Assembly (NCBI GenBank): GCA_937891665.1
Contig: CALAGS010000139.1
Span: 1-64,000 of the forward strand
Source: an uncultured Burkholderiales bacterium
GTDB lineage: Bacteria > Pseudomonadota > Gammaproteobacteria > Burkholderiales > Burkholderiaceae_C
DNA: 64,000 nt
Direction of reading: 5' to 3'
The position numbers were made by a program, and so were the translations under genes. The first letter of the stretch is position 1. Each line of letters opens with the position of its first letter. The notes beneath the pieces are model-generated. The model saw only the letters and a list, made by a program, of their open reading frames with translations. It was not told the DNA's origin and did no database searches. Shown in pieces: positions 55,416 to 64,000 of the stretch.

Positions 55416-56567
55416 ATGACGAATGATCTCACACAATGGCCCGCCGAGTGGGACGCCAGGCATCCCTATGCATCCCTTACACCCGATGCCGTGCTAGATG
55501 CGTTGGCCGACATTGGTTTGATGGGAGATGGCCGGCTGATTGCGCTCAGCTCGTATGAAAACCGCGTCTATCAGATTCAATTGGAAACAGAACGTTCACC
55601 TGTGCAAACAGATGGCACGCCTGTACCCGACAGTGTGGTGGCCAAGTTTTATCGGCCGGGTCGCTGGACAGATGCGCAGATTCAAGAAGAACACGACTTT
55701 GCGGCCGAGTTGGTAGCCGCGGAAGTGCCTGCGGTGCCGCCCCTGAATTTACGAGGTCGCACTTTGCATCACAAGAAGTTTGTGAAGGGTACAAATAGTT
55801 CTGCAGCTCATGAGCCGAATCTTGCTGAACATCACAAAACGTTTCAAGGTTTTTCATTTTCCGTCAGCGAACGCCGAGGTGGCCGGCGGCCAGAACTTGA
55901 TGACGGCGAAGTGTTGGAATGGATCGGCCGGTTTTTGGCGCGCATTCATACCGTAGGGGCTACCAAAGCTTTTCACAATCGACCTTCACTCAGCATTGAC
56001 ACCTTCATGCAAGAGCCCAAGGATTGGTTGCTCAATAACAAAGCCATTCCCATGGAAGTAGAGCGGGCGTGGCAAGACGCGTGGCAACAAGCCATGGACG
56101 TGATGCATGCTGCTGGCTTAGGTTCTGCGCATGGCAGCGACTGGCCTCATTTTCAAATGCTGCGTTTGCACGGTGACTGCCACCCCGGTAATATTTTGTG
56201 GACACCTGCTGATTTGCCAGGCGGTGGTCCGCACTTCGTTGACTTGGACGACGCGCGAATGGGCCCTTCCGTGCAGGATTTGTGGATGCTGTTGTCGGGC
56301 GATCGCAAACAGCGCTCAGGTCAGTTAAGCATGTTGCTTGATGGTTATGAACAAGTGCGCGATTTTGATCGGCGCGAATTGGCCCTGATTGAACCCCTGC
56401 GCACTTTGCGCTTGGTGCATTACAGCGCGTGGTTAGCGCGCCGTTGGGACGATCCTATATTTCCGATTAACTTCCCTTGGTTTGGCACGCCAGATTATTG
56501 GCGCGGCCAAGTGCAAATGTTGGAAGAGCAGATCGAGCAAATGCAAGAACCACTGCTGGTGGTTTAA
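55416..56567 (+). CDS. srkA: Stress response kinase A (SrkA/YihE-like)
   Basis: SrkA is a cytosolic Ser/Thr protein kinase that protects against stress-induced death in E. coli. The choline-kinase-like fold has the catalytic loop LRLHGDCHPGNILW near residue 248 and the metal-binding HFVDLDDARMGPSVQDLWML near residue 275. At 383 residues it exceeds the 328 of E. coli. Part of the excess is a polar stretch at about residues 119-143 (bases 55770-55845) between TLHH and GFSFSV, with more AT-rich codons than the flanks, which looks like an in-frame insertion. Confidence 0.88.
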   Translation: MTNDLTQWPAEWDARHPYASLTPDAVLDALADIGLMGDGRLIALSSYENRVYQIQLETERSPVQTDGTPVPDSVVAKFYRPGRWTDAQIQEEHDFAAELVAAEVPAVPPLNLRGRTLHHKKFVKGTNSSAAHEPNLAEHHKTFQGFSFSVSERRGGRRPELDDGEVLEWIGRFLARIHTVGATKAFHNRPSLSIDTFMQEPKDWLLNNKAIPMEVERAWQDAWQQAMDVMHAAGLGSAHGSDWPHFQMLRLHGDCHPGNILWTPADLPGGGPHFVDLDDARMGPSVQDLWMLLSGDRKQRSGQLSMLLDGYEQVRDFDRRELALIEPLRTLRLVHYSAWLARRWDDPIFPINFPWFGTPDYWRGQVQMLEEQIEQMQEPLLVV

Positions 56568-56649
56568 GTACAAACCTTCGCAACGATTTGCATTGAATTA
56601 AATGTCGCTTGAAGAACTGTGGGTAAGCGATTAACTGATTTAATTCCAA

Positions 56650-57225
56650 TCAAATAAGCTCCGTCACATCACGCAAATGCGCGGCTGTTTGCACGAGGTG
56701 TCTTTTCTCAAACAAATCAATCATGTCAGCAGCAGTCATGCCTGGCCGATTCCAACGAGTACGCATCTTTTTGATTGCCGTTAAAGCCTTTGGTGGATTC
56801 AGCATAATTTGGTTGAGAACAAATTGATCGGGAGTTTGTATTTCAACATCAAACTGGGCTAACACGTGAGCTGGAAAGTCTTTGGTGTTTAAGCTAACAA
56901 TTGCGTCTGCATTTCCGCGAATTGCTGCGGCAAGAACATGCCTATCGTTTTCATCTGGCAATATGACGCTTGGTATAAAAAGCTCATAGTCCACGATCAA
57001 GCAATCTGGAACTGCTGCACGCATCTGTTCAAGTAGCCTTGGTATCTTTTCACCCGCATCAGGGTACTTCTCTACGACTGAAGTTGTCCATTCCCTCTCA
57101 ATTTCTTGAGTCCATCGAGCGGTGTATAAATCTGCATGAGCGAGACTTAGTAAAACATCTCGTTGCAATCGCGGAAACAAAACACACGCATCCAATACGG
57201 CCGTATATCGACCACTGATCGCCAA
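56650..57225 (-). CDS. PIN-domain ribonuclease toxin (VapC-like)
   Basis: PIN toxins are Mg2+-dependent RNases. The 191-residue protein has the acidic residues expected: Asp12 in AVLDACVLFP, glutamates at about 41-45, Asp91/Asp94 in LPDENDRHVLAA and Asp116 in NTKDFPA. A helical C-terminal part of about 60 residues extends beyond the minimal PIN fold (PIN_3 type). The start is directly adjacent to the stop of the upstream HTH gene, as in toxin-antitoxin pairs. The target RNA is unknown. Confidence 0.82.
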   Translation of the reverse strand: MAISGRYTAVLDACVLFPRLQRDVLLSLAHADLYTARWTQEIEREWTTSVVEKYPDAGEKIPRLLEQMRAAVPDCLIVDYELFIPSVILPDENDRHVLAAAIRGNADAIVSLNTKDFPAHVLAQFDVEIQTPDQFVLNQIMLNPPKALTAIKKMRTRWNRPGMTAADMIDLFEKRHLVQTAAHLRDVTELI

Positions 57226-57690
57226 TTAAAGAGCCTCGCCGATATCGTCAGAATACTGACGTAGTTTTTGCAGAGCATTTTCAGAGCGCTGTTTTTGCGC
57301 TTCTTGGTAGCGTACGAGTTCTTCGAATTCGATGCGACGGTGACTGTTCACAAGACGACATTTCAGTCGATTTGCATCAATTTCTTTGATTACAAATGGT
57401 CTGGAAACATTCAGAAACGCTGCTGCCTCTTGTGTCGTTAACTCACATTTTTGTGGAACTAAAAGCATTGGTTCACGCTTGGCCATTTGCCGCAACACAT
57501 CTGCGAAAAATCTCAGAGCTCGTGGTGGTAGTTGCAACTCTGGAATTTGAGTCACGCCATCCTCAGTCGTGATGCTAATTTTGATGAACTCTGCGTTTGA
57601 ATGGTCCAAAGCTGCGACCAAGCAAGCCCGAGCAACTCCCGCCATTTCTGCTTCAGCCTCACTGGCTGGATCTAGAACATGTTGACTCAT
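57226..57690 (-). CDS. Excisionase-type HTH antitoxin partner
   Basis: The 154-residue protein has a helix-turn-helix of the MerR/excisionase class near residues 85-135 (LTTQEAAAFLNVSRPFVIKEID, then RIEFEELVRYQ). An N-terminal segment of unknown fold precedes it. It lies immediately upstream of the PIN gene with no gap, so it probably neutralises the toxin and represses their promoter. The promoter region (about 57715-57770) has two TTAATCG repeats and an AGACTTC/GAGGTCT imperfect palindrome that could be the operator. The pair looks AT-richer than its neighbours, hinting at acquisition. Confidence 0.8.
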   Translation of the reverse strand: MSQHVLDPASEAEAEMAGVARACLVAALDHSNAEFIKISITTEDGVTQIPELQLPPRALRFFADVLRQMAKREPMLLVPQKCELTTQEAAAFLNVSRPFVIKEIDANRLKCRLVNSHRRIEFEELVRYQEAQKQRSENALQKLRQYSDDIGEAL

Positions 57691-57794
57691 TGATTTCTCC
57701 TAGCAGTTGCCAAAATTCATTAGACTTCTTCGAGGTCTTAATCGCAATATTAACATTAATCGAAATAAACGCAACGGTTCAGCCTACCAGAAAT

Positions 57795-57821
57795 GACAAA
57801 GCCGCCCGAGGGCGGCTTGTC
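57795..57821 (-). terminator. Strong stem-loop, probable htpG terminator
   Basis: GCCGCCC and GGGCGGC, extended by GACAA/TTGTC with one bulge, enclose a 2-base loop. On the minus strand it is followed by TTTGTCATTT. It lies between htpG and the antitoxin promoter, about 115 bases after the htpG stop. The rest of this 244-base gap holds the antitoxin promoter region and no further gene. Confidence 0.6.
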
Positions 57822-57934
57822 TCCTTTAAAGCACTTGGCCAAACCAAGCGGTCAAAAGGTAAGTCGTGAATGGACCATACAACAGAAGTTAAGAATGGCC
57901 GCTGTTTGAACTTGCATTTACCTTCAATTTCAAC

Positions 57935-59902
57935 TTAAACCAACAAAGCATTCACACGTCGCACATAGGCTGCTGGGTCTTCCGGCATGCCGCCTTCAGC
58001 CAACAAAGCTTGGTCAAACAGAATGTTGGCCAAGTCATGGAAGTGCACCGAGCCCTCGAGCTTCTTCACCAAAGCGTGCTCAGGATTCACTTCCAACACA
58101 GGCTTGGATTCCGGGGCTTGCTGACCCGCCTGCTTCAGCATGCGCGCTAATTGCATGCTCATGCCGTTGTCGGTGACCACCAAACAAGCAGGTGAGTCCA
58201 CCAAGCGACTGGTCACGCGCACGTCTTCCGCTTTGTCTTTCAAAGCTTCTTTCAGTTTGGCCAGCAATGGCTTGAAGGTTTCTGCCGCTTCTTCGGCGGC
58301 TTTCTTTTCTTCTTCGTCTTGCAAACTGCCCAAGTCAAAGGCGCCTTTGGCCACGCTTTGCATGGGCGTGCCATCAAACTCGTGCATGAAGTTCAAAGCC
58401 CACTCGTCCACACGGTCGGTCATGAGCAAAACTTCAATACCCTTCTTCTTGAACACTTCAAGTTGTGGGCTGTGCTTGGCTGCAGCCAAGGTGTCGGCGG
58501 TGATGTAGTAGATGGCTTCTTGGCCTTCTTTCATGCGCGCTTTGTAGTTGGCCAAAGACACACTCACTTCGTCTGAAGATGTAGAAGCAAAGCGCAACAA
58601 TTTGGCCAAGCGCTCGCGGTTGCCAAAGTCTTCGCCCAGGCCTTCTTTTAAGACAGCGCCAAACTCTTTGTAGAAACTGGTGTACTGGCCTTGCTTGGCT
58701 TTGTCTTCTTCGCTCACCACATCGGTTACGCCATCGGCAGAAGCTTCTGGTGCATCGTTGTTTTTGGCCAAGTCTTCCAACATCGACAACACGCGCTTGG
58801 TACAGCCTTCGCGAATGGCTTTGACGTCGCGGCTTTCTTGCAGCAACTCACGGCTGACGTTCAATGGCAAATCGGCAGAGTCCACCACGCCCTTCACAAA
58901 GCGCAAATAGCTGGGCATGAGTGCTTCTGCATCGTCCATGATGAACACGCGCTTCACGTACAACTTGATGCCGGCTTTTTTGTCACGGTTCCACAAGTCT
59001 TGCGGTGCTTGTGAAGGAATGTACAAAAGCTGCGTGTATTCGGTGCTGCCTTCCACACGGTTGTGCGTCCAGGTCAGGGGCTCTGCAAAGTCTTTGCTGA
59101 TTTGTTTGTAAAAATCTTTGTACTGCTCTTCGGTCACGTCTTTTTTAGGACGTGTCCACAAAGCCGTGGCTTTGTTGATGGCTTCCCATTCGCCAGTTTT
59201 GACCATGCTGCCAGGTTGACGGCCTTCGCTCGCGTCTTTGCCAATCAGTTCGCCATCTTTCCACTCTTCTTTTTCCATCAAGATGGGCAAGCTGATGTGG
59301 TCGGAATATTTGCCAACAATCTCTTTCAGCTTCCACGTGTTGGCGTATTGCAAGGCGTCTTCGCGCAAGTGCAAGACGATGCTGGTGCCGCGTGTGGCGC
59401 GCTCGATGGCTTCCACTTCAAAGTCACCGGTGCCGCCGCTGATCCAACGCACGCCTTCGGAGGTGGGTGCCCCTGCACGGCGAGTTTCGACAGTGATCTT
59501 GTCGGCCACAATGAAACCAGAATAGAAGCCCACACCAAACTGACCAATAAGTTGTGCATCGGCCTTTTGATCGCCCGAGAGCTTGCTCACAAAGTCTTTG
59601 GTGCCGCTCTTGGCAATGGTGCCCAAATTATCGATGGCTTCTTGGGCCGTCATGCCAATGCCGTTGTCGGTAATGGTCAGGGTCTTGGCCTCGGTGTCAA
59701 ATGACAAACGAACTTCCAAATTGGGCTGACTCTCATACAGCGCATCGTTGTTTAAAGCTTCAAAGCGCAGTTTGTCGCATGCGTCTGAAGCGTTGGACAC
59801 CAATTCGCGCACAAAAATTTCGGGGTTGGAATACAGGGAGTGGGTGACCAAATGAAGCAGTTGGGCCACTTCGGCTTGGAAAGCATGGGTCTTTTTAGTC
59901 AT
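57935..59902 (-). CDS. htpG: Molecular chaperone HtpG (Hsp90)
   Basis: HtpG is the bacterial Hsp90, an ATP-dependent dimeric chaperone. The GHKL ATPase domain is clear: the [19 protein letters not shown] region near residue 27, DNGIGMT near residue 79 and [11 protein letters not shown] near residue 118. The middle domain and the C-terminal dimerisation domain complete 655 residues. The gene stands alone. The 129-base upstream gap holds no clear sigma32 promoter that I can assert. Confidence 0.97.
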   Translation of the reverse strand: MTKKTHAFQAEVAQLLHLVTHSLYSNPEIFVRELVSNASDACDKLRFEALNNDALYESQPNLEVRLSFDTEAKTLTITDNGIGMTAQEAIDNLGTIAKSGTKDFVSKLSGDQKADAQLIGQFGVGFYSGFIVADKITVETRRAGAPTSEGVRWISGGTGDFEVEAIERATRGTSIVLHLREDALQYANTWKLKEIVGKYSDHISLPILMEKEEWKDGELIGKDASEGRQPGSMVKTGEWEAINKATALWTRPKKDVTEEQYKDFYKQISKDFAEPLTWTHNRVEGSTEYTQLLYIPSQAPQDLWNRDKKAGIKLYVKRVFIMDDAEALMPSYLRFVKGVVDSADLPLNVSRELLQESRDVKAIREGCTKRVLSMLEDLAKNNDAPEASADGVTDVVSEEDKAKQGQYTSFYKEFGAVLKEGLGEDFGNRERLAKLLRFASTSSDEVSVSLANYKARMKEGQEAIYYITADTLAAAKHSPQLEVFKKKGIEVLLMTDRVDEWALNFMHEFDGTPMQSVAKGAFDLGSLQDEEEKKAAEEAAETFKPLLAKLKEALKDKAEDVRVTSRLVDSPACLVVTDNGMSMQLARMLKQAGQQAPESKPVLEVNPEHALVKKLEGSVHFHDLANILFDQALLAEGGMPEDPAAYVRRVNALLV

Positions 59903-60031
59903 CTTCTGAAGAGCGGTTAATAGGGTTTAAAAAGGTTCTGCCGCACAGACGGCAAGGGCCAAAACAGCCGCAACTTGAGAGTTGGGGATGGGTTGGAAAA
60001 TTTCAAGGGGTTTTTTGAGGCAGAAGGGGCC

Positions 60032-60886
60032 TTAAAACGACTCTTTGGGGCCCAAATAACGCCACTGCCCTACCGGCAAAGCGCCCAAGCTGATGCGCCC
60101 CATGCGAATCCGCTTGAGTCCGACGACTTTCAAGCCCACTTGCTCGCACATGCGCCTAATTTGACGTTTCTTGCCTTCCTTCAGCACAAAGCGGAGTTGC
60201 TCTGCGTTTTGCCACTCCACTTGCGCCGGTTTCAAGGGTTTGCCATCCAAACTGAGGCCATGCCTTAAGCGTTGCATCTGTGCCGCCGGAAAATGCGCTT
60301 GCACGTTGACCGCAATATCGCCTTGCGGCCCCGTGCAAGTGACGCGTACCAAATATTCTTTCTCCATGTCGGCGTCTTCGCCAATGAGCTGTCGGGCGAC
60401 ACGGCCGTCTTGGGTCATGACCAGCAGACCCACTGAGTCAATGTCCAAGCGGCCGGCAGGCGCCAGACCTTTGAACTGCGCAGGGCTGAATCGAATTCGG
60501 GTGGTGTCGCCCGACCATTGATTGCGCGCTTGAAACAGCACCATGGCGGGTTCGTGACCATCTTCGGCCTGGCCACTCACGTAGCCCATGGGCTTGTGCA
60601 GTAGCACCGTCACTTGCTGTTCTTGTTGGGCTTGAGCTTCACGTTCTACCGTGATGCGATCGGTGGAGCCCACTTGCATGCCCATCTCGGCCACTTGGCC
60701 ATTGACCCTCACCCACCCCTGCTCAATCCAGGCATCAGCTTCTCGGCGTGAGCAAAGTCCTAGCTCGGCCATGCGCTTGTTCAAGCGGACGGTGGTAGCG
60801 CCAGAGGCACTGGGGTGTGCGCTTGAGACCGCGTTGGCAGGTCGTGGCGCGCGAGCAAAGGCTGGCTTTGGAGGAGGCTGATTCAT
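60032..60886 (-). CDS. 23S rRNA pseudouridine synthase, RluF/RsuA family
   Basis: The 284-residue protein has an N-terminal basic proline-rich tail and an S4 RNA-binding domain (VRLNKRMAELGLCSRREADAWIEQG, about residues 33-60). The catalytic domain carries the active aspartate in APAGRLDIDSVGLLVMTQDG near residue 147, and KEGKKRQIRRMCEQVGL lies near the C terminus. RluF is the closest functional guess, and RluB/RluE are alternatives. It overlaps the upstream Crp-like gene by four bases. Confidence 0.88.
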   Translation of the reverse strand: MNQPPPKPAFARAPRPANAVSSAHPSASGATTVRLNKRMAELGLCSRREADAWIEQGWVRVNGQVAEMGMQVGSTDRITVEREAQAQQEQQVTVLLHKPMGYVSGQAEDGHEPAMVLFQARNQWSGDTTRIRFSPAQFKGLAPAGRLDIDSVGLLVMTQDGRVARQLIGEDADMEKEYLVRVTCTGPQGDIAVNVQAHFPAAQMQRLRHGLSLDGKPLKPAQVEWQNAEQLRFVLKEGKKRQIRRMCEQVGLKVVGLKRIRMGRISLGALPVGQWRYLGPKESF

Positions 60887-61626
60887 AAAACGTTTTCTTT
60901 GGACGGATTGTCCCTGTTTCTGCGGTCAATCATGCGGGTTCGGAGGCCATGCAAATTCAAAATGCGAACGCCGCCATATTCAACCCGTATGAGCTCCTCT
61001 TCCTGCAGGTGAATCATGGCTTCATTCACACGCTGCCTGGAAAGCCCCACCAAATAAGCAAGCTCTTGTTGGGTGATGCGCAGTAAATCGCCCACACCTG
61101 GAAACAGAACCGGATTAAAGAGTGCCGCCAAATTGCGGGCAACACGCAAATCAGGATTGCTCAATCGGTCAAACTCCCTGGCCGCAATGAACTGCGCCAA
61201 GCGCTCATTCAATTGGTTCATTACAAAGCGGTTAAAGCCCAAAGAGTTGTCAATCAACCAATGAAATGTGTCAAGGGGCAAGCCCGCTACCACACTGGCT
61301 CGCAAGGCTTGAATGTTGTAGCGATAATCCTCGCGTTTCAAGGCAGTGCCTTCGCCAAACCAACCGCCTGGTGGCACACCTGTGAAGGTCATGGTTTGGC
61401 CATCTTCGTTGTCGGTGCTCATTTTGAGCAGCCCCGACACAGTGCCAAACCAATAAGTGACAGGGCGACCCACGCGGCACACAAAATCTCCTTTTTCGGC
61501 ATCGCCCACGCGCAACGCATTGATGGCACGCTCACGCTCTTTAGGTAAGAGCGAAACCAGCCAAGGGATGCTGGTCAACTCCTCCTCGGTGGGTGGGCGC
61601 CTTCTTTGATGCAGGTCAGATGGCAT
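60883..61626 (-). CDS. Crp/Fnr-family transcription regulator
   Basis: The 247-residue protein (start MPSDLHQRRRP at 61626) has a cyclic-nucleotide-binding-like beta roll (residues about 30-140, with FTGVPPGGWFGEGTALKRE). A dimerisation helix and a winged helix-turn-helix (ITQQELAYLVGLSRQRVNEAMIHL) follow near residue 190. There is no N-terminal cysteine cluster, so it is not an Fnr oxygen sensor. It is divergent from an acyl-CoA ligase gene across a 166-base gap with a perfect palindrome, so it may sense an acyl-CoA or control fatty/aromatic acid use. It is coupled to the pseudouridine synthase gene. Confidence 0.87.
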   Translation of the reverse strand: MPSDLHQRRRPPTEEELTSIPWLVSLLPKERERAINALRVGDAEKGDFVCRVGRPVTYWFGTVSGLLKMSTDNEDGQTMTFTGVPPGGWFGEGTALKREDYRYNIQALRASVVAGLPLDTFHWLIDNSLGFNRFVMNQLNERLAQFIAAREFDRLSNPDLRVARNLAALFNPVLFPGVGDLLRITQQELAYLVGLSRQRVNEAMIHLQEEELIRVEYGGVRILNLHGLRTRMIDRRNRDNPSKENVL

Positions 61627-61686
61627 GTCAATTTGCTGTAAGACGTTGAAAATCTTAGGGAAAATCCTAGTGGGTGAATCTATAGA

Positions 61687-61704
61687 TTGTCGTCGAAACG
61701 ACAA
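61687..61704. promoter_or_regulatory. Crp-family-like palindrome TTGTCGT-CGAA-ACGACAA
   Basis: Perfect 7-base arms lie between the divergent Crp-like gene and the acyl-CoA ligase gene. The core TGTCG-N6-CGACA has the spacing of a Crp site (TGTGA-N6-TCACA) with different half-sites. It probably serves as the operator of the adjacent regulator. A weaker CTTAGG-GAAAAT-CCTAG repeat lies at about 61656-61672. Confidence 0.55.
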
Positions 61705-61792
61705 CTTAGCGTCAAATCAGAGTCTAGCATCTGGTTTCAGTATTCAAACAGTCTCTCTTTATTGATAAAGACTGAGATCAACTAGGACCCGT

Positions 61793-63739
61793 ATGCAGAC
61801 GACCTTTCCCCAATTGCTGTTGACGCACGCCTCGCAAAGACCCTCTGCGCCAGCCATGCGTGAAAAAGAATATGGCATTTGGCAAACCATCAGTTGGCAA
61901 GCCATGGCCACCATGGTGTCACACATGGCGTGTGGCTTGCACCAAGCAGGCTTAAAACGGGGTGAGCACATGGTGGTGGTGGGATCTAACCGTCCTCGCC
62001 TTTACGCCACCATGTTGGCTGCGCAATCGCTGGGCGCTATTCCAATTCCCTTGTACCAGGACGCAGCCGCTGCTGAATGTGTTTTCCCCATGACCAATGC
62101 CGAAGTGCGTTTGTGTGTCGTGGAAGATCAAGAGCAAGTGGACAAAATGTTAGAGGTGCGTGAAACCTACACCGCTCTCACGCACATTTATTACGACGAC
62201 CCCAGGGGCTTGCGCAAATACGATGAACCCGGTCTCGGTTCGATGGACGAGTTGTTGGCAGCGGGAGAAGCTTTTTCCAAGCAGCACCCCCAGTTTTACA
62301 AAGAACAAGTTGAAGCAGGCACCAAAGACGATGTGGCTGCCATGTTCTTCACATCTGGTACGACGGGCAATCCCAAAGGTGTTGTGCACACACACGGTAC
62401 CCTGATCGACCGCGCACAAGCTGGCGCCGAATTTGATCGGCTCACGTCCAACGAAGACGTGCTGGCCTATTTGCCACCGGCTTGGATTGGTCAAAATATT
62501 TTCAGCTACGCACAGTGGTTGGTGGCTGGCTATGTTGTCAATTGCCCCGAGTCTTCTGCCACCGTCATGATCGACTTGAAAGAGATTGGCCCTACCTATT
62601 ACTTTGCACCGCCTCGGGTGTTTGAAGGCATGCTCACCAGTGTGAGCATTCGCATGGAAGATGCCAGCAGCATCAAGCGCAACTTGTACAAATACTTCAT
62701 GAGCTTGGCCATGAAAGTCGGCCCCAAGCGCATGGATGGCGAGTCCATCGGTTTGTTCAACAGCCTTATGTATGCCTTGGGCAATATGCTGGTGTACGGC
62801 CCCTTGCGCAACAACCTCGGTTTTAGCCGCGTGCGCGTGGCCTACACCGCGGGTGAAGCCATTGGCCCCGATTTGTTCAGCTTTTACCGCTCCATTGGCG
62901 TCAATTTGAAACAGCTTTATGGTTCCACCGAAACGGCTGTGTTTGTGTGCTTGCAGCCCGACAACCAAGCCCGAGCCGATACCGTGGGCGTGCCTTGCCG
63001 CGGGGTTGAAATCAAAGTGGCCGACAACGGCGAAATTTTGGTCAAGTCACCTGGCCTGCTCAAAGGCTATTACAAAAACCCAGAAGCCACTGCCGAAGTT
63101 TTGACAGCGGACGGGTGGTACCACACCAGCGATGCCGGTTTCTTAGACAGCCATGGCCACCTCAAGATCATTGACCGCGTGAAAGACGTGGGCCGCATCA
63201 AAGGCGGCAACAACGACGGCGCCATGTTTGCGCCCAAGTATGTCGAAAACAAACTCAAGTTCTTTCCGCACATCAAAGAAGTGGTGGCCTATGGCGATCA
63301 GCGCGATCAAGTCTGCGTCATGATCAACATCGACTTTGATGCGGTGGGCAACTGGGCCGAGCGTCGCAATTTGCCGTACGCCGGTTACGCCGACTTGGCG
63401 CAAAAGCCAGAAGTCTATGAACTCATTCGAGAATGTGTTGAGCAAGTCAATGCCGATTTGGCTGAAGACACATTGCTGGCAGGCAGTCAAGTCAGTCGCT
63501 TTTTGGTGTTGCACAAAGAGCTCGATGCTGACGATGGCGAACTGACGCGCACCAACAAAGTCCGTCGCGGCTTTATTGCCGAAAAATACTTGCCCTTGGT
63601 CGACGCTTTGTATGGCGGCTTGGCCACCCAGTTCATTGAAACGGTTGTGAAATTTGAAGATGGCCGCACTGGCAGTGTGAGCGCCACCCTCCATATTTCA
63701 GACGCCAAAACATTTGTACCCGTGAAGGCTGCAGCTTGA
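61793..63739 (+). CDS. AMP-forming acyl-CoA ligase (long-chain type)
   Basis: This 648-residue ANL-family enzyme activates a carboxylic acid to its CoA thioester. AMFFTSGTTGNPKGVVHTHG near residue 183 is the AMP-binding signature, LKQLYGSTETAVFV near residue 375 is motif A5, and DGWYHTSDAGFLDSHGHLKIIDRVKD near residue 440 carries the ribose-binding aspartate. The long C-terminal part fits the very-long-chain/bubblegum-like group. It is followed by a LivG-type ABC ATPase gene, an arrangement suggesting import of a carboxylate or lipid-like compound coupled to CoA activation. The substrate is unknown. Confidence 0.88.
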   Translation: MQTTFPQLLLTHASQRPSAPAMREKEYGIWQTISWQAMATMVSHMACGLHQAGLKRGEHMVVVGSNRPRLYATMLAAQSLGAIPIPLYQDAAAAECVFPMTNAEVRLCVVEDQEQVDKMLEVRETYTALTHIYYDDPRGLRKYDEPGLGSMDELLAAGEAFSKQHPQFYKEQVEAGTKDDVAAMFFTSGTTGNPKGVVHTHGTLIDRAQAGAEFDRLTSNEDVLAYLPPAWIGQNIFSYAQWLVAGYVVNCPESSATVMIDLKEIGPTYYFAPPRVFEGMLTSVSIRMEDASSIKRNLYKYFMSLAMKVGPKRMDGESIGLFNSLMYALGNMLVYGPLRNNLGFSRVRVAYTAGEAIGPDLFSFYRSIGVNLKQLYGSTETAVFVCLQPDNQARADTVGVPCRGVEIKVADNGEILVKSPGLLKGYYKNPEATAEVLTADGWYHTSDAGFLDSHGHLKIIDRVKDVGRIKGGNNDGAMFAPKYVENKLKFFPHIKEVVAYGDQRDQVCVMINIDFDAVGNWAERRNLPYAGYADLAQKPEVYELIRECVEQVNADLAEDTLLAGSQVSRFLVLHKELDADDGELTRTNKVRRGFIAEKYLPLVDALYGGLATQFIETVVKFEDGRTGSVSATLHISDAKTFVPVKAAA

Positions 63740-63770
63740 ACGCGGCTTGCCTCAACACAGAGAAATCAGC

Positions 63771-64000
63771 ATGACCAAAAAAATTGGCGACGTCATTTTG
63801 GATGTGAACAACATCAGCCTCCGGTTTGGTGGCGTGAAAGCGCTGACCGATATTTCTTTCAATGTGAAAGAACATGAAATTCGCGCCATCATTGGCCCCA
63901 ATGGTGCCGGCAAAAGCTCCATGCTCAATTGCATCAATGGGGTCTACACACCGCAAGAAGGCAGCATCACATTTCGAGGCCAAACTTTTGACCACATGGA
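63771..64000 (+). CDS. Branched-chain amino acid-type ABC transporter ATPase (LivG-like), truncated by window end
   Basis: An ATG at 63771, 31 bases after the ligase stop, opens MTKKIGDVILDVNNISLRFG and stays open to the window end (76 codons). Walker A is IGPNGAGKSSML near residue 45. The VKALTDISFNVKEHEI pattern is typical of LivG-type ATPases. The other components (LivH, LivM, LivF, LivK) would be expected downstream, outside the window. Confidence 0.88.
   Translation, partial: MTKKIGDVILDVNNISLRFGGVKALTDISFNVKEHEIRAIIGPNGAGKSSMLNCINGVYTPQEGSITFRGQTFDHM

Noticed and set aside
1..64000. CRISPR arrays, prophage, insertion sequences, rRNA operons
   Set aside because: No regular direct repeats, transposase, integrase or rRNA-like sequence was seen anywhere in the window.

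Overview
The window looks like a chromosomal segment of a photosynthetic betaproteobacterium, most likely Burkholderiales/Comamonadaceae (Limnohabitans/Rhodoferax-like). The grounds are a bacteriochlorophyll/carotenoid cluster in the order of a crtEF-bchCXYZ superoperon, a HiPIP gene, and beta-proteobacterial gene orders (hpf-ptsN-hprK, fur/bamE-dapB, leuS-lptE-holA, ssb after an MFS gene). The genus is inferred from protein character and gene order only. The window holds no rRNA or recognisable tRNA, no CRISPR array and no insertion sequence. No gap between genes exceeds 300 bases; the largest (14658-14901 and 57691-57934, about 244 bases each) are described in the feature list.

Left end (1-14657), photosynthesis. 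Reading leftward: bchI-bchD-bchO (Mg-chelatase and accessory hydrolase), crtE-crtF (GGPP synthase and carotenoid O-methyltransferase), then bchC-bchX-bchY-bchZ (chlorophyllide reductase and 3-hydroxyethyl dehydrogenase); bchZ runs off the left edge. The short bchC promoter gap holds two exact TGT-N12-ACA palindromes over a TTGACA -35, and the crtE promoter holds a third, the signature of PpsR/CrtJ control. Divergent from bchI are dxs and hemA, which feed isoprenoid and tetrapyrrole synthesis, followed by a convergent HiPIP gene, a periplasmic electron carrier suited to reducing the reaction centre. One edge of the cluster thus joins precursor supply, pigment synthesis and an electron donor.

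Middle (14658-34071), accessory and household genes. There is an MFS transporter with ssb; an RND efflux pair translationally coupled to a DUF2892 membrane protein behind an ATACCC-CATA-GGGTAT palindrome; a LysR-SDR-tcuA-tcuB tricarballylate-type oxidation operon; then mnmA, a lytic transglycosylase, an acyl-CoA synthetase with an MTA/SAH nucleosidase, corA, a patatin phospholipase and a second MFS transporter.

Right half (34261-56567), mostly core genes. These are hpf, ptsN, hprK, fur, bamE, dapB, exbB/exbD-type genes, leuS, lptE, holA, proA, gshA, kup and psd. A 3-hydroxybenzoate-6-hydroxylase/gentisate dioxygenase operon follows, then a NodIJ-type ABC exporter, two beta-oxidation-type enzymes, a 22-codon relic of a metallophosphoesterase, and srkA.

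Right end (56650-64000): a PIN/HTH toxin-antitoxin pair, htpG, a Crp-like regulator with an RluF-type pseudouridine synthase, and a divergent acyl-CoA ligase followed by the start of a branched-chain-type ABC ATPase that runs off the right edge.
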